Origin: Isoetes taiwanensis
Lineage: Eukaryota > Streptophyta > Lycopodiopsida > Isoetales > Isoetaceae
DNA: 64,000 nt
Direction: 5' to 3'
Assembly (NCBI GenBank): GCA_021234155.1
Contig: JAJEKV010000019.1
Span: 19,343,359-19,407,358, forward strand
Shown here: one piece after another, positions 11,831 to 22,849 of the stretch
Numbering within the stretch: position 1 is the first letter of the stretch
Layout: each line of letters begins with the position of its first letter
Position numbers and translations under genes: made by a program
Notes under the pieces: generated by a model
Told to the model about the DNA's origin: nothing
The model's database searches: none
The model's input: the letters and a program-made list of their open reading frames with translations, nothing else

Positions 11831-12611
11831 GTCGGCGATGCCAAACTTTTCATTTGTTTGTTCCTCTACAATGATCTTGTGCTCGACCCACTCTACGTAT
11901 GACTAAAAATTGGCTAACCTCAATATCCCAAGTACGGAGAAATCCACAAGAATGCGACCATTTTTTCTATTCAAAAGTGCCTATATAAAGAAATGTGAGG
12001 CGGGTTCCTTTGCCCACCCACCTTGGCGAGCGCTAACTAAGCAATTTCCTTTTGAGTGAAAGAACCGGGGATATCTTCGGGCATATTCCAAAAACCAAAA
12101 AGCAGTGAACCCATGAATTGCACAATGGCATCGTCTTGGTGACCTTCCAAACAGGGAATTCCTCATAGAGCCCATTTGGGCTTCCTTATTTCGGCTGCTT
12201 AATTCTCCATCGCCTTGGGAACAATGCACAATTACTGTATATAAAGTATGCTGAAATGGGTTTACTCCCATGGCTCCATACTCCAGAAAGACTTGAATGA
12301 AAACATACTCGTCTATATGTAAATTTTATGATGAATTTCTGGAAATTCCTATTATTAGACGAGGCGGGGCCAGGAATAGAAAAAGCGAAGGCTTAGGAGG
12401 GGGCATAGCTAGAATGGAAAAAAAACCAAACAAAAATTGTTGTCTTTCAAAATTTCTCCATGTGGTCGACACACCTTTTCAAAAGTGATTATGGCACCTT
12501 TTAGCATTAAAACAAGCACTTGGCATGCCACTTGGCACAATCGAGCAGATCCATGTTTGATACATGACATACATACTTACAAGATAATTTTATAATATAG
12601 TAGTATAAAGA
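11831..12611. other. Helitron 5' region
   Basis: On the minus strand this is the 5' end of the Helitron. The TC terminus is at 12611, followed by TTTATACTACTATATTATAA, which is close to well-known plant Helitron 5' ends. An open frame at 12271-11981 on the minus strand has no recognisable domain. Confidence 0.6.
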
Positions 12612-13250
12612 TTTGAAGATGCCACAGGTTTACTTAGTATTTTTGGTGTTGTTGATGGTTCTCACATTTCCTTATACAGGAAGCCTTGGAGGAAAGACAA
12701 AGGGGATGATTATTATAGCAGACACAAGAGGCAGTCCTGCCTCATGCAAGGTGTAGTAACACACTCTAGAATTTTTATCAATGTGTGTGTTGGTAGAACA
12801 GGATCTGTGCATGATTCCAATTAGTTCAAGAAGAGTCTATTATATAATAGGCTAGCATCAAAAAGCAGATTTTGGGGAATCTCTTGTCAAATATTTGGAA
12901 AAAGATTAACAGGAGGTGAAATACTGGATGCATATGTGACAGTTACTATTCCACCAATGCTTTTAGGGGATTCAGCATATCCAAGCAGAAGGTTTTTGAT
13001 GAAGGTATTTCCAGATGGCACAGGGGCTTCTGGCAGGTTCAACAAGAGGATTTGCAAGGGCAGAGTTTGTGTAGAAAATGGATTTGGCATAGTAAAAGAA
13101 GTTCGGGATCCTCAAGGCTTTGCCTATTCATGTGGCGGGGCAGCCAAGATAATTCATGCGGCATGTGTTTTGTGGAATTTACGCATTATGGAGGACTTAG
13201 AATTGGAAATGTTGCCCTTAGAAGCGAATTGCTAGATAAAACTATTATGA
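12612..13250 (+). pseudogene. Harbinger transposase, copy B, 3' part (DDE core)
   Basis: This holds the best-kept catalytic core of the three copies. The first Asp is in VVDGSH (GAT 12654-12656), the second in GSVHDSN (GAT 12813-12815), the third acidic site in LLGDSA (GAT 12969-12971), and the Glu in VCVENGFGIVKE (GAA 13074-13076). Which of the last two Asp residues is catalytic cannot be decided here. Frame changes and stops lie at about 12823-12935 and after 13232. It continues the 7343-7989 piece across the Helitron. Confidence 0.85.
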
Positions 13251-13409
13251 AACCCGATGACATGAGCGAGAAATTGAAGAAGGAAGGAGACTTGATAAGA
13301 CATGTCATCTTCAAAAAGAGATGGAAAAAACTTAGTTTGATTCTTTCATTCATTTCAGGAAATTACTTACATCTGTACTCAATGTAAATGTTGTTCCATT
13401 TGTTGACAT

Positions 13410-13580
13410 TTTTTGGCTCACACTAGCATGGAAGCTCTGTCTTTGGAGCTCCACAATCTCGGCCGATTCGACTGTCAGGCTGCTTGAAGTCGAACTAGCT
13501 GCCACGGCCATAGCAGAATCCTCACTAGAAGAAGAGTAAACAGGGAAATGGTGCCAGACCAGAACCTTGCGCCTTGCCAC
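13410..13580 (-). pseudogene. Third Harbinger frame, copy B (truncated)
   Basis: N-terminal part of the frame seen in full at 47176-47529: RRKVLV, SSSSEDSAMAVAASS and FHASVSQ. The start codon is GTG in place of ATG at 13578-13580. The frame is cut near 13420 by the deletion that joins it to the transposase 3' region. Function unknown. Confidence 0.5.
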
Positions 13581-13905
13581 CTTCGAGCAGCTTACAATAA
13601 ATTGGAGTGCGCAGGAATAGAGACATGCATTATGGAATTTTAAGGGACGTCGTATGAAACCTTTATGAAATTATACTATTTATGTAGTCAGGATCACGAA
13701 TATTATATCATACTAGATTTAAAATCGATATTAGATCCCCATAGCACATGAAAGTTGTTCTAATCATTTACAAACTTGAAGCTGAACTTAAACAGAACAT
13801 ACTGTTCTAACTATCTTGCAGAAGCTCAAAAAAATAACAGAAAGACAAAAAAATTGAAAACGACAGTACAGGACAAAAGTAAGAAGAATACCTCTGAAAT
13901 TGATA

Positions 13906-15080
13906 TTAATTTGTTTGCTTCGATGTAGCAAGTTTAGCAATCTCCAGTAGAGTATCCTTTGTCATTTCGCATATGTTTTCTGTCATTGTAGCCATTGATT
14001 GAGCAATCTTCAAAGTATTAGCTGATCTCATGGACACCGACACCCTGATCAATTCATGTTTTTTAACAGATTCTTCTTTTATGAAATCAAGCTTCCTTTT
14101 TTCATTCTCTCCAAAGCTATTTGCCATGTTCGATATCCCAGCTGCAACTTTTTCATCAATGTGAACGGAGATCTCTTTTTGTTGTTGGCTTACCGCTAAC
14201 TTGGTGATTGCATCATGCCGGTAGAGAATTTAGTGTTAGAAGGATTGAAAGTACTTGGAGTATCTTTGCTGGAATTTTCTCCTGAGCACTTGAATTATCT
14301 TTGTTACCATTTCCTTCATTTGCAACAGGGCTGACAGGGTTATCATCTGCAATGCTTATGAATTCTTGTTCCACAAAAGATGCATTTGTTCCAATTGTCT
14401 CATAGAAGGCATCAATGTGTTTGGGAACATACCAGCATTCTCAAATGCCTCGGCCCCAAATTCCCCATCATCCCCTGCACCTGGAATGTCCCTTTCATTT
14501 GTTTTAGATCTTCTATAGCTTCAAACCATGGCCAACTAGATGGCTTTCGAGTCTGTTCTTTCGGATGCTTTTTTCTCATCCCTGAATTCTATTTGCAATT
14601 TATCCCACTTGTTTCTTAATTGTCTCAAGTCTTCAAGGCCATGAACTGTGGGTTGCAATTTCACCATAATCTCTCTCCATTGGCTTGAAGAAAGATTGAT
14701 ACTTCCATTATTATGCACCTTGTACTCCTTCATCAAAGCAAGCATGGTGGAGATTGCATTGTCAGAGCCAATCTCTGGGGAGTTTTTCCTTTTCTTGGCC
14801 CGGTTAAAACAGCGAAATTGCTTTAGAGTGCACAACCAAGGCTAAATCATTGGGGAGGGTTCAGATTGAACCTTAGGTAATCCATCTTCTGGCTGATCCC
14901 TCTTCCTTCCCCTTAGATTGCAATTGCAAGCCCTTGCAGGCTCGGAATTTATCTCAATGGCCACAGATTGGGAAACCCAGTCAATCATCCTCTTAGTTCT
15001 TCTTGGAGCCAATTTCTCGGTCCTAGGGGAACAAAAGGCTTCTTAGCATTCGGCAAAGACGATCTGGTTGCCTTCGTCAT
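13906..15080 (-). pseudogene. Harbinger Myb/SANT-like protein, copy B
   Basis: Same order of parts as copy A: start ATG near 15080 (MTKATRSSLPNAKK), the Myb-like domain QWREIMVKLQPTVHGL and LRNKWDKLQIEF (14700-14570), an acidic middle now out of frame (about 14530-14400), and the charged C-terminus NSFGENEKRKLDFIKEE ending SKQTN at 13906. Several frame changes lie between 14900 and 14130. It should act with the transposase at 7343-13250, which is also broken. Confidence 0.8.
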
Positions 15081-15539
15081 GTTCTTGAGACAATTTGTGC
15101 CTGATTTATCAAGTAGGCAGTTGCTAAGAATGTAGCTATTAACAAAGCATTTCACAAATTGATCTAAAGAAATGCAAGAAATGCTTACCGGATTCACAAT
15201 TGGTGCTGAATGCGATGCTAAGAGGGAACAATTTTGGAGTTTCGATTCTTGGAGCCCGCCCACCTTGAACAAAGGCCGAAATTAAGGTCAAAAATTCTGG
15301 CCTCCAAAAATTGGCTCCATAAATTTTTTGGGACGTTATCCTTAACGAATATTTTATTCTGGGAAGGGACTTGCACTAGAAACAAAACCGGCCGAGGCTT
15401 GTCATTCATCACAGCAGCAGTATACAATGGTTTGAAGAATAGAGAGGGTAGCCGACCATAGGAACAATATCGGACTACCCATAAAAGAAATGTACCTGAG
15501 AGCAACATAGAAGGGCAATGGCGACAACTTCTCACCGGG

Positions 15540-15573
15540 ATAAAACCCCCACCCGGGGGTTTTGAGGAAAACC
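15540..15573 (-). repeat. Recurrent AAAACCCCC / GGGGGTTTT stem-loop
   Basis: AAAACCCCC, ACCC, GGGGGTTTT is an inverted repeat followed by GAGGAAAACCTAATGAG. The same arrangement recurs in the 325-bp insertion at 48187-48511 and at the end of the minus-strand LINE at 53093-53130. Such stems are common near polyadenylation signals of plant LTR elements, but the shared origin here is inferred. Confidence 0.6.
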
Positions 15574-16000
15574 TAATGAGAAATGGCGCCAACAACCTTG
15601 AATGTGATGCGGAAAACCGAAGAAGATGGAGGACGGCGAACCCAAATATAGCGGGACCCGGAGGACGGCGAAGCCGAATGTGTTACTGGAGAACCGAAAA
15701 AAAGATGATGTCTTTGGCGAACACAAATCTAGCAAGACCCGAGAAGATGGCGGAAGCCGAGAGCCGAAGGAGAGGCGATGTCGATGGCGAAGTCAAAAAG
15801 CAGGACCCCCAAGCGACCTTAAAAAACACTGCGGCAACTCAAAAGAACCCTAAAATACCCGTAAATGGTTAGAAAGAACTAACATGCATGGCATGGACAA
15901 GGCAAGCCGCACAATCAACCCCGCAAAGAAGAGCAAATTAGAACATAAAATCAGCACCCGCGGAAGGTGGAAAAGCATCACCGGTGGTGGCAATTAAGTA

Positions 16001-16135
16001 TCGTCACCCTCAAGGTGGAAATAAATAGCATCACCCTCAAGGTGGAAAAAATAGCATCACCCTCAAGGTGAAAAAAAAATAGCATCACCCTCAAGGTGGA
16101 AATAAATAGCATCACCCCTCAAGGTGGAAATAAAA
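16001..16135 (+). repeat. 27-bp minisatellite, 5 copies
   Basis: Five units of about 26-28 bases share GCATCACCCTCAAGGTGGAA followed by an A/T-rich spacer. Each unit contains a CACC-CTCAA-GGTG hairpin. It lies in unit 1 of the two-unit insertion and has no counterpart in unit 2. Confidence 0.85.
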
Positions 16136-16290
16136 ACAACATATGAAAAATGAATTATAGTAAATGCAAAGTGAACAACATGAAACAGGCGTGTCCCCGA
16201 AATGATGGGAAGGGGGAAGCTCGGAGAAGGAAGGCTTCTTTGTGAGAAGACGCCGATAAGATGCTTAGGTGCTGAAGGGGAAAAGAGCCT

Positions 16291-16297
16291 TATATAG
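16291..16297 (-). promoter_or_regulatory. TATA box of insertion unit 1
   Basis: On the minus strand the context is CCACTATATAAGGCTC, a good plant TATA box. The same context occurs at 20566-20572 in unit 2. The pair suggests a retroelement promoter in the shared terminal block. Confidence 0.55.
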
Positions 16298-16384
16298 TGG
16301 CTCGTCCCTCCCAGAATAAGCGATCCGATGGCGGATCGATCGCGATTCAGGGAAGGGGCTGCACTAGACACAAAACCGGCCGAC

Positions 16385-19300
16385 TACGAGAGAACTTCCT
16401 AACTATAAGCCCAACCGCCCTTGAAACCTCAAATGTTGAGGCGGGTCCAATGGCTGCGTAGCGAGTGAGAAGAAGAGGAGCGCCCGGCCCGACCGTGAGC
16501 CGCGAGTTGCATCATGTGGAACCCATGAGAGCGCGGTACTTAAAACCCCCAGCGGCGAAGCGAGAATGCATACCATAAAGAGATGGGTCCAAGCCTATAT
16601 AGCCGTGGGATAACTATGTACTAGGTGTGAATAAGTGCATAGATAAGAGACCAACAATATCCTAAATGCAATTCTCACCGGGGAAAAACAATGCCAATGT
16701 CACCTTTAATTCCATTTGCAAGAGATCAAATGCATAAGCTAAAAAGCGTGCCCTAGGCGGAGAATAAAACAAAAGTATACCAATGTCGAAGTCCAGCGGT
16801 GAAATGGTAAGAGGCAAAGCGCTAGACAAGAGGGGAGAAAAGGAAATCAAAACAACGGGAGAACGAGCACATCATGCAAGATCGGCGTGGCACTCTAGCC
16901 AAAAGACATCATGAGGATATAGGGAAAAGAGACCTAAGTCGATAGAATGGTAAGATGGTGAAGCTTGAAGGGAGGAGGTCAAGTATGAAAACCAAGTCAA
17001 AGGTAAAAGTTCAATGACAAGGATATCGAGGAGATGGAGGTTGAGAGGGCCAAAGGGGGGGAGGAATAACGAGGTGAGACCAATAACCAAGTGATGAAAT
17101 GGGTAATGGGAACACAACAACTACATCTTGTCATGTGGAAAATGATAGCATGCCATATGTAGGGTACAAATAAAGGCAGCGATGATAAACATTAACAAAG
17201 ACTTACTCCGGACAAATAAATGGGCATATCGAGAGATGACAAATCCATAACATAACATATCAAAAGAGGTCAAAGTACCGGGGACAACAAAGGAAATGCA
17301 TGAAAACCAAGTATGAAGCAAAATGTCCAACCAAAGGGTAGCAAAACAGAATAAGAACTTCGCACCAAATGTAGCGGATACTAGACAAATCCACTTGCAA
17401 ATCTCAACACAAAAAATGACAACCCAATACATGCATACATGGAAAAGTTAGAAACAAATTTGAGATAGAGCCAATGATCGTAAACCAATAGAAAATATGC
17501 AAAAAGAAGTATGCAATACAACATGTGAGAAAGCCCAATAGAATAGAATAGAATAGATTCTAATCAAAAGAAAAAGAAGACCACTCCCCCCGATACTCAA
17601 AGCTCAATGTCCATAAGGTCCACCATACATGTCCACAAAGATCTGACTCAAAGTTGCCACATACAACCCATGTCAATAGCATCAAAACTTCGAACGACGC
17701 GGAAGAACAATCTGAAGAAATCACTCAAATGACATAATGAACCTACAGCGTATTGTAATGGCTACTAAACATATCCCAAACAACTTTAGCAAAAGGGGCA
17801 AAAAGTCCATGTCCCAAATGAAATTAACAAACAATAAATTACCTCATGCGACTCAAGGTTCCCTAAGAGCGTAAAAATCCCGCATATAAATATAAAGTGT
17901 TAGGAGACAAATGGAATAAGGAAAAATTGGCACCTAATCCAACTGCATGACAAATCCCCTTCAACAATGGTCTAGAATAAATTGTTATCTAAGGAAATGG
18001 TATATAATTGCATAGGTAACATGGGACTTAGCAGAAACAACGAAAATAATGCCCAAGCCCTAAGACCATAGCCCTCCGTCGAAGATACTAAAACAAGCTT
18101 AGAACAAGATTTTGCAATCATTAAACAAGACGAGCCTCAAATTAAAAATGTGTGCTGACAGAATCCAATACAAATACAAACCCTGGAAATTGAAACACCC
18201 ATCCCAACAAAATCTCTGTTACCAAAATCGCGAAAACGATGTCCTAAAATGTCCTGGCATGATAAACTTACAAATAACAATTGTAGGCAAACCACGGGTT
18301 AGAACAGATGAATGTCCGACAATAAATGGGGCCGCAAAATCCCAAAAAATGATCAGCAAATTGAGTAGGAACAAATGAGTCGGATAACGTAGCAAGCAGA
18401 CTAAGCAGAAAATCAAATCCCAATTGCAAACCCTAAATATCTTGGGTCAAATGAATATGTGTAAATGATAAGCAGCTAATAGAATAGAAGAGGTACAATA
18501 AGCAAAAATGTGAATGAGGATATACCAAACACAAAATTAAATGCAAATATAAATAATGGATTGAAAAAGGATCCCTGAACCAAAACAAGATGGGAAGCCA
18601 TGACAATAGCCTTAGGCCTAACAAAAATGAAGGGGTAAGCAAATGCAATGTTAACCAAAGTTATGGTGGTGGGTAGGTTAGAAATATCCAAAGTCAATGA
18701 GAAAATGAGGAAAACAAGACACTCCTAAAAAATAATGACTGAGACATGGTCGCTACATTGTCTCTACATTGTTTCGATTGGGGACATATCTCGACACAGT
18801 CTAGAAGCGGCAATTCATGACAACTAACCAATCTCTCTATAGAAAATGAGAAAATACCCACATTCATGTATCTAGATAAAATTGAGTGAGCCACCACATG
18901 ATGAAATGGTGGCAGAGATATCGGTCCACCAACGTAGAGCCATGAGGCAAGTTCGTCAATTGAATGTGTCAACTAGCCGAAAGTTAGAAAAAACACCAAA
19001 CATATAGGATATAGCATATTCCTAGAATAGCCAATAAAGAACCAATTCGAAGAGAATATAAATCATTTAAAAAATAGAAAAGATGCATGTATCAAGGCAA
19101 AATGGAGTAGGCACCATACGATGCAAAAAATGTTTCCATTGATCCCATTCGACGACAAGAAAACCGTCAGCTCTCAATAATTGTAGAAAAATGCTACAAA
19201 GGGACTTACCATAGTAAATATGTGAACAACAATCATCGACATGACCCGAAGCAAAAAACCCCCGACATAAAGAATACGTGGAACACAAGCCATGCAGCAA

Positions 19301-20490
19301 TATCCAAAATAACTAAGATGGCATACACAAGTCAGGGTAACAATATCGTAAACAACTGGGATGACATACCGATATGGAGCGAGCATTGGGAGTGTCCACG
19401 TAAATGATGGAAAATATAATGTAAATGTTACTCTTAATGCGTTGTTCCAAGTGTATATGTAAAGGGGCATAGGATAACCTATATAACCATTAGAAATATC
19501 AAAGGCTATTAAAAGGCCATGATAATGAATACAAGGGCATAAGATAAATAGGAACCTATGGAAAATGTGCCTATACCAGTGTAAAGGTTTGGAGCTCACA
19601 AAAAAGGAAAAGCCTTTACGTCAGAAGCAGACAGGGTTATGTTATAAGCAAAACAGGGCATGGAGAACTATTAGAAGAGGTTTTCTTTCACCGGAAGCAG
19701 CTTTGATGAGGCAGGTGCAGAAAGAGAGGAGAGCAAAACCAACCGAATGTTGCATGGCGGATCTGCAGCCCAGGAGCTCCTGCCTGGCAGCGAGCTGCAT
19801 GCCGGAACCCAGGAATCCGGCCGCTCCTTCTGTCCGCCAGAAAATGCCCCCCTGCAAAAACAAAAATCGGAGAAGCCCAGCGAACAGAAGCATAGAAAAA
19901 GATTGGCGGATCTGCTGCTCTGATTCCAGGGCAGGGGATGAGAGTGCATGCAAGGTCTGGAGCAAGACAAAGAATTGGGTTACTGCAGGGGTTACTGCGA
20001 TCTCACAAGACAAAGAATTGGGTGAAGGAAAACTTCTGTGACACTGAGAGCATTGAACTGCCGCAATGATGAAACCATGATGCAATGATGAACTGCTGGA
20101 TGACAATGTGTAACACAAATCCAATAACAGAATACTGTAGGAAACGAAATCTCACAACAGAGTTACTGGATGCTTCTGCAGCCGCCTCATGTAATAAGAA
20201 GTTAGAACAGAAAAAACATGCAGGAAAGCATGCACGAATCCAACAATAGCATTACCCCATCAAATAATGTATGAATCTAAATCCAACAACAGAGGTACTC
20301 GATGCTCCTGTAGTTTGCGCAATCCGATGTAGATGAGCATGAGCTCCTAGAAGACAGCAATGGAAATCACAAAAGAAGAAGAGGAATTGAGCAGATGTTT
20401 GCTACAAACGTATGGAAAAGTTTAGTAAGAAATTATCGTTAGTCACAGGAAAGGGATCAGATCAGCAAAAGGGCAAGAAAGGATTGGAAA
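16385..20490. other. Interior of insertion unit 2, no gene seen
   Basis: About 4.1 kb of A-rich plus-strand sequence. Open frames of 60-160 codons occur on both strands, the longest at 19565-20124 on opposite strands, but none has a recognisable domain. The minus-strand ones are rich in Phe, Leu and Ser, as expected from T-rich DNA. I see no gag, protease or polymerase motif. Confidence 0.5.
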
Positions 20491-20565
20491 GGGAGGGAAG
20501 CTCGGAGAAGGAAGGAAGCTGCTGTGAGAAGACGCCGATAACCGCTGCTGAAGGGGAAAGAGCCT

Positions 20566-20572
20566 TATATAG
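20566..20572 (-). promoter_or_regulatory. TATA box of insertion unit 2
   Basis: Context CCACTATATAAGGCTC on the minus strand, the same as at 16291-16297, about 50 bases inside the right edge of the insertion. Confidence 0.55.
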
Positions 20573-20684
20573 TGGCTCATCCCTCCCCAGAATGGCGATC
20601 CGATGGCTCGGATCGATGCGATTAATGGAAATGCCCCTAACAGCAGTTAGGGGCGAATTATCTCTAAATGCGAGAGTCCACTAT

Positions 20685-20711
20685 GCGAGAGTCCACTAAG
20701 TGGACTCTCGC
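20685..20711. repeat. 27-bp palindrome in the Harbinger right end
   Basis: A 13-base arm GCGAGAGTCCACT, a single central base, and the exact complement. A one-mismatch copy is at 49561-49587 in copy C; copy A has lost it. It lies in the subterminal region and could form a cruciform or serve as a protein-binding site. Confidence 0.8.
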
Positions 20712-20787
20712 ATCTCTCTCATAATCTTTCCTTCCATTTTGTCTCTCAAATCATCTCTCATGATCTCTCAGCTCACTGTGTTCGAGG

Positions 20788-20823
<36 letters not shown>

Positions 20824-20828
20824 TCTCT
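20788..20828 (+). repeat. (CT)n microsatellite between Harbinger B and C
   Basis: About 40 bases of CT dinucleotides join the degraded right end of B to the truncated left edge of C. Similar CT runs follow the right ends of A (6995-7030) and C (49665-49688). Confidence 0.85.
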
Positions 20829-20873
20829 AGAATTGCCAGATATAACAAGACATGAACAAGAAATTGAAGAAGG

Positions 20874-21211
20874 TGTCGAGATATATGATATCGAGATCAC
20901 CATCTTCTTTAGCGGCGACGATAGCACTTTTCGGCGGAGGTCGCGACTATGTCTTGAATCGGCACTTCATCGGCACCTACACCCAGCCCACCCGCTTGCC
21001 TTAATTAGCTACGGCGCAGAGCTTGCCTTAATTAATTCACGGCATAATTATGTGTGGTTAGTAGCAGGGGGCGATTATTATTTCTTTGCCCTTTTTTATA
21101 TCTTGTATTCATACTTACGTTTAATACAATTCCATTTTGCCTTTGTTTTGGGAGCTTGCTCTCGGATATTGGTGTGCATCCTTCTCTCCCTTTCTTGGTG
21201 CAACCTTGATA
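20874..21211 (+). repeat. Copia 5' LTR
   Basis: Starts TGTCGAGATATATGATATCG and ends CCTTGATA, where the 3' copy has CCTTGACA. It pairs with 45837-46182 along its length, with many differences in the first half. A target duplication GAAGG precedes it. Confidence 0.9.
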
Positions 21212-21228
21212 TGGTATCGAGCACTAGG
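21212..21228 (+). other. Copia primer binding site
   Basis: TGGTATCGAGCACTAGG follows the LTR directly. It resembles the TGGTATCAGAGC site complementary to initiator tRNA-Met used by plant copia elements, with one base missing. Confidence 0.8.
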
Positions 21229-21301
21229 TGTCTTTGAGATTGATTCAAGATCAACACGGCAATGGGAGAAGGATGCAAGCTACAGCAATTACCTTCCTTT
21301 T

Positions 21302-22090
21302 GGCCGTAGGTGTGATTCAAATCTTGATGGTACGGGTTTCCAGCAATGGAAGAGAAGAATGACTCTCATTCTTAAGGCTGAAGGAGTTTGGGGAATTGTT
21401 GTGCCAAGAACTAGCTTTTTTAGGAGCTTGTAGCGGATGGCAAGAATAAATCATTCTTGATGCTTGGCGTAGCCCGGGGATGATAAGGCTATGGCTACGA
21501 TTGGGCTTTTACGTTCTTTGAATCTCTTCTTGATGAGGTTGAGAAGGAGAACAACCATGATTTATGGAATGCTCTCATCCAAGAGCATGAAAAAAGACCC
21601 ATACACAAATTGGGCATTTGTATGTATCTTTGAAGTGGTGAATATCTTGTTTTGGGAAGAGGCAGAGTCTTGATAAATTCGATTTGCATGAAGAACATCT
21701 TTCGGCGTGATTGAAGCCTCTGGAGAAGAGAATAAGATCTCTCCTTCATTGCAATTATTTTTCTTTCTTAGATCCTTACCCAATTCTTTCCATGCCTTGG
21801 CGCAATCTCATACAAATTGCCGACATGGATCTCAATCGTGCAATCACTTCCGTCAAGGAGGAGATCATGATGAGGAAGGATCTTTGGGATTATCAAAGGC
21901 GAGCACAATGCTTTCTTTAAAGGTCATTACGAGCCTAAATCCTATGCAAAGGGGAATGAAAAGGCTAAGAAAAAGAAGAATACTTGATAATGGCGACTTC
22001 AAAGGGTCTTGGCGGCGGCAAAACACGACATCAAGCGGCGGGTTTGTGACTATTGCAAGAAAGGCAATCATACCGCAGCAGACCTCGCTC
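21302..22090 (+). pseudogene. Copia Gag
   Basis: The N-terminal part reads NLDGTGFQQWKRRMTLILKA and then GVWGIV, the usual copia Gag (UBN2) opening. A zinc-knuckle-like VCDYCKKGNHT follows near 22045-22080; the last Cys is not seen. Many frame changes interrupt the region (about 21430, 21490, 21670, 21920). Gag would form the virus-like particle that packages element RNA. Confidence 0.75.
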
Positions 22091-22094
22091 TATC

Positions 22095-22133
22095 AAATTC
22101 ATCATGGATTCTGGTGCTACAGCTCATATTCAC
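22095..22133 (+). pseudogene. Copia protease active-site segment
   Basis: FIMDSGATAHI (about 22098-22130) is the copia aspartic protease motif DSGAT-H. The sequence breaks off three bases later at the foldback element. The next copia motif, HIVQIGDNSEHQI, is at about 23970, so roughly 1.8 kb interrupts the protease region. Confidence 0.8.
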
Positions 22134-22575
22134 ACCACCACATAAATCCCATTAACATTAATGAGCACAAACCATTACATTTAAGATGTTAAAATTAAAA
22201 TCCCCCTTAGACCCCCTTTGGTTTGGGTGCATATTCACACGGGGGGTCACTCCGGGCAACGAGAGCCTTCGGATGGGCATATATGCCTTATATTCCTTGA
22301 TGTGGACCGTAGATAGCGTTCCTCGTTTGTGGGGTATCCTTGTATGAATTTTTGTATATTGTATGCTTAGGTGTGCAAAATACTATAAGATTTCAGTTAA
22401 TATACTATAAGGTGTGAATTTGATACGTGTATAATATAATTTAAGGGCTCGCTGCCCTACGTGACCCCGTGTGAATATGCACCCAAACCAAAGGGGGTCT
22501 AAAGGGGATTTTAATTTTAACATCTTAAATGTAATGGTTTGTGCTCATTAATGTTAATGGGATTTATGTGGTGGT
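22134..22575. mobile_element. Foldback/MITE element with about 117-bp inverted repeats
   Basis: Left arm 22134-22250 and right arm 22461-22575 are almost exact reverse complements, starting ACCACCAC and ending GTGGTGGT. The spacer of about 210 bases is AT-rich and non-coding. It lies just inside the copia protease motif. A target duplication is not clear because the right flank is not copia sequence. The superfamily is unknown; very long arms fit foldback or Mutator-like elements. Confidence 0.85.
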
Positions 22576-22849
22576 TGTTATATGTATATAAGAAAAAAAT
22601 TTTGGGCCCTTAGGACCCTAAGAGAAAAAACATAATTAATATTTGAGTTGAACAAATCATGAATGTATAAATTATAGAAATGAAGTCATTGCATGGAACT
22701 TCGAAACCCAATTTATGCAACATCAATATGAAATATGAGCTACAATGTAACAAAATGTTTAAGGAGGAAAACATTGGCAAGTATTTAACCATGAAGAAAT
22801 ACCACAAGTTTGATCCTAAGCATATGTTGCGGCGTCCATAGTTGTGATT

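Larger units (their letters stand above)
7990..12611 (-). mobile_element. Helitron, 4622 bp, with captured PPR fragments
   Basis: The boundaries come from comparing the split transposase here with the unbroken one at 3027-3045. Read on the minus strand, the insert starts TC (TCTTTATACTACTATATT), ends CTAG, lies between host A and T with no target duplication, and has a hairpin six bases before CTAG. These are the diagnostic Helitron features. No Rep/helicase is visible, so it is non-autonomous. It carries broken PPR sequence in the same orientation as the element, which fits the known habit of Helitrons to pick up gene pieces. Confidence 0.9.
15359..20620 (-). mobile_element. Two-unit non-coding insertion in Harbinger B
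   Basis: Copies A and C show an uninterrupted ATTTTATTAATGG here; in B it is opened after ATTTTATT and resumes ATTAATGG. The insertion is two head-to-tail units, 15359-16349 and 16350-20620. Both begin with GGGAAGGG..TGCACTAGA and AACAAAACCGGCCGA (plus strand), and both end with a shared block of about 130-145 bases (16206-16349 and 20491-20620) holding a TATATAG box. No retroelement protein is present. An LTR-type non-autonomous element read on the minus strand is my best guess; the start TGAATCGC would then be the 5' edge. The target duplication is short or unclear (ATT). Confidence 0.55.
7037..20789 (+). mobile_element. PIF/Harbinger transposon, copy B (interrupted)
   Basis: Element sequence is in three blocks, 7037-7989, 12612-15358 and 20621-20789, separated by a Helitron and by a two-unit insertion. 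The left end follows TTA and reads GGTCGGCCACATGCTTG. A TTTTTGTCTCTCG / CGAGAGACAAAAA inverted repeat follows within 50 bases. The right end is degraded. Compared with A and C it lacks about 1.07 kb between the transposase and the third frame. It keeps the best version of the transposase catalytic core. Confidence 0.8.

Noticed and set aside
16001-16135. Regular repeats resembling a CRISPR array
   Set aside because: Spacers are only short A/T variants of one another, units are tandem, and the DNA is plant nuclear.
19565-20124. Overlapping open frames of about 160 codons on opposite strands
   Set aside because: Neither has a recognisable domain, and they lie inside a non-coding repeat insertion.
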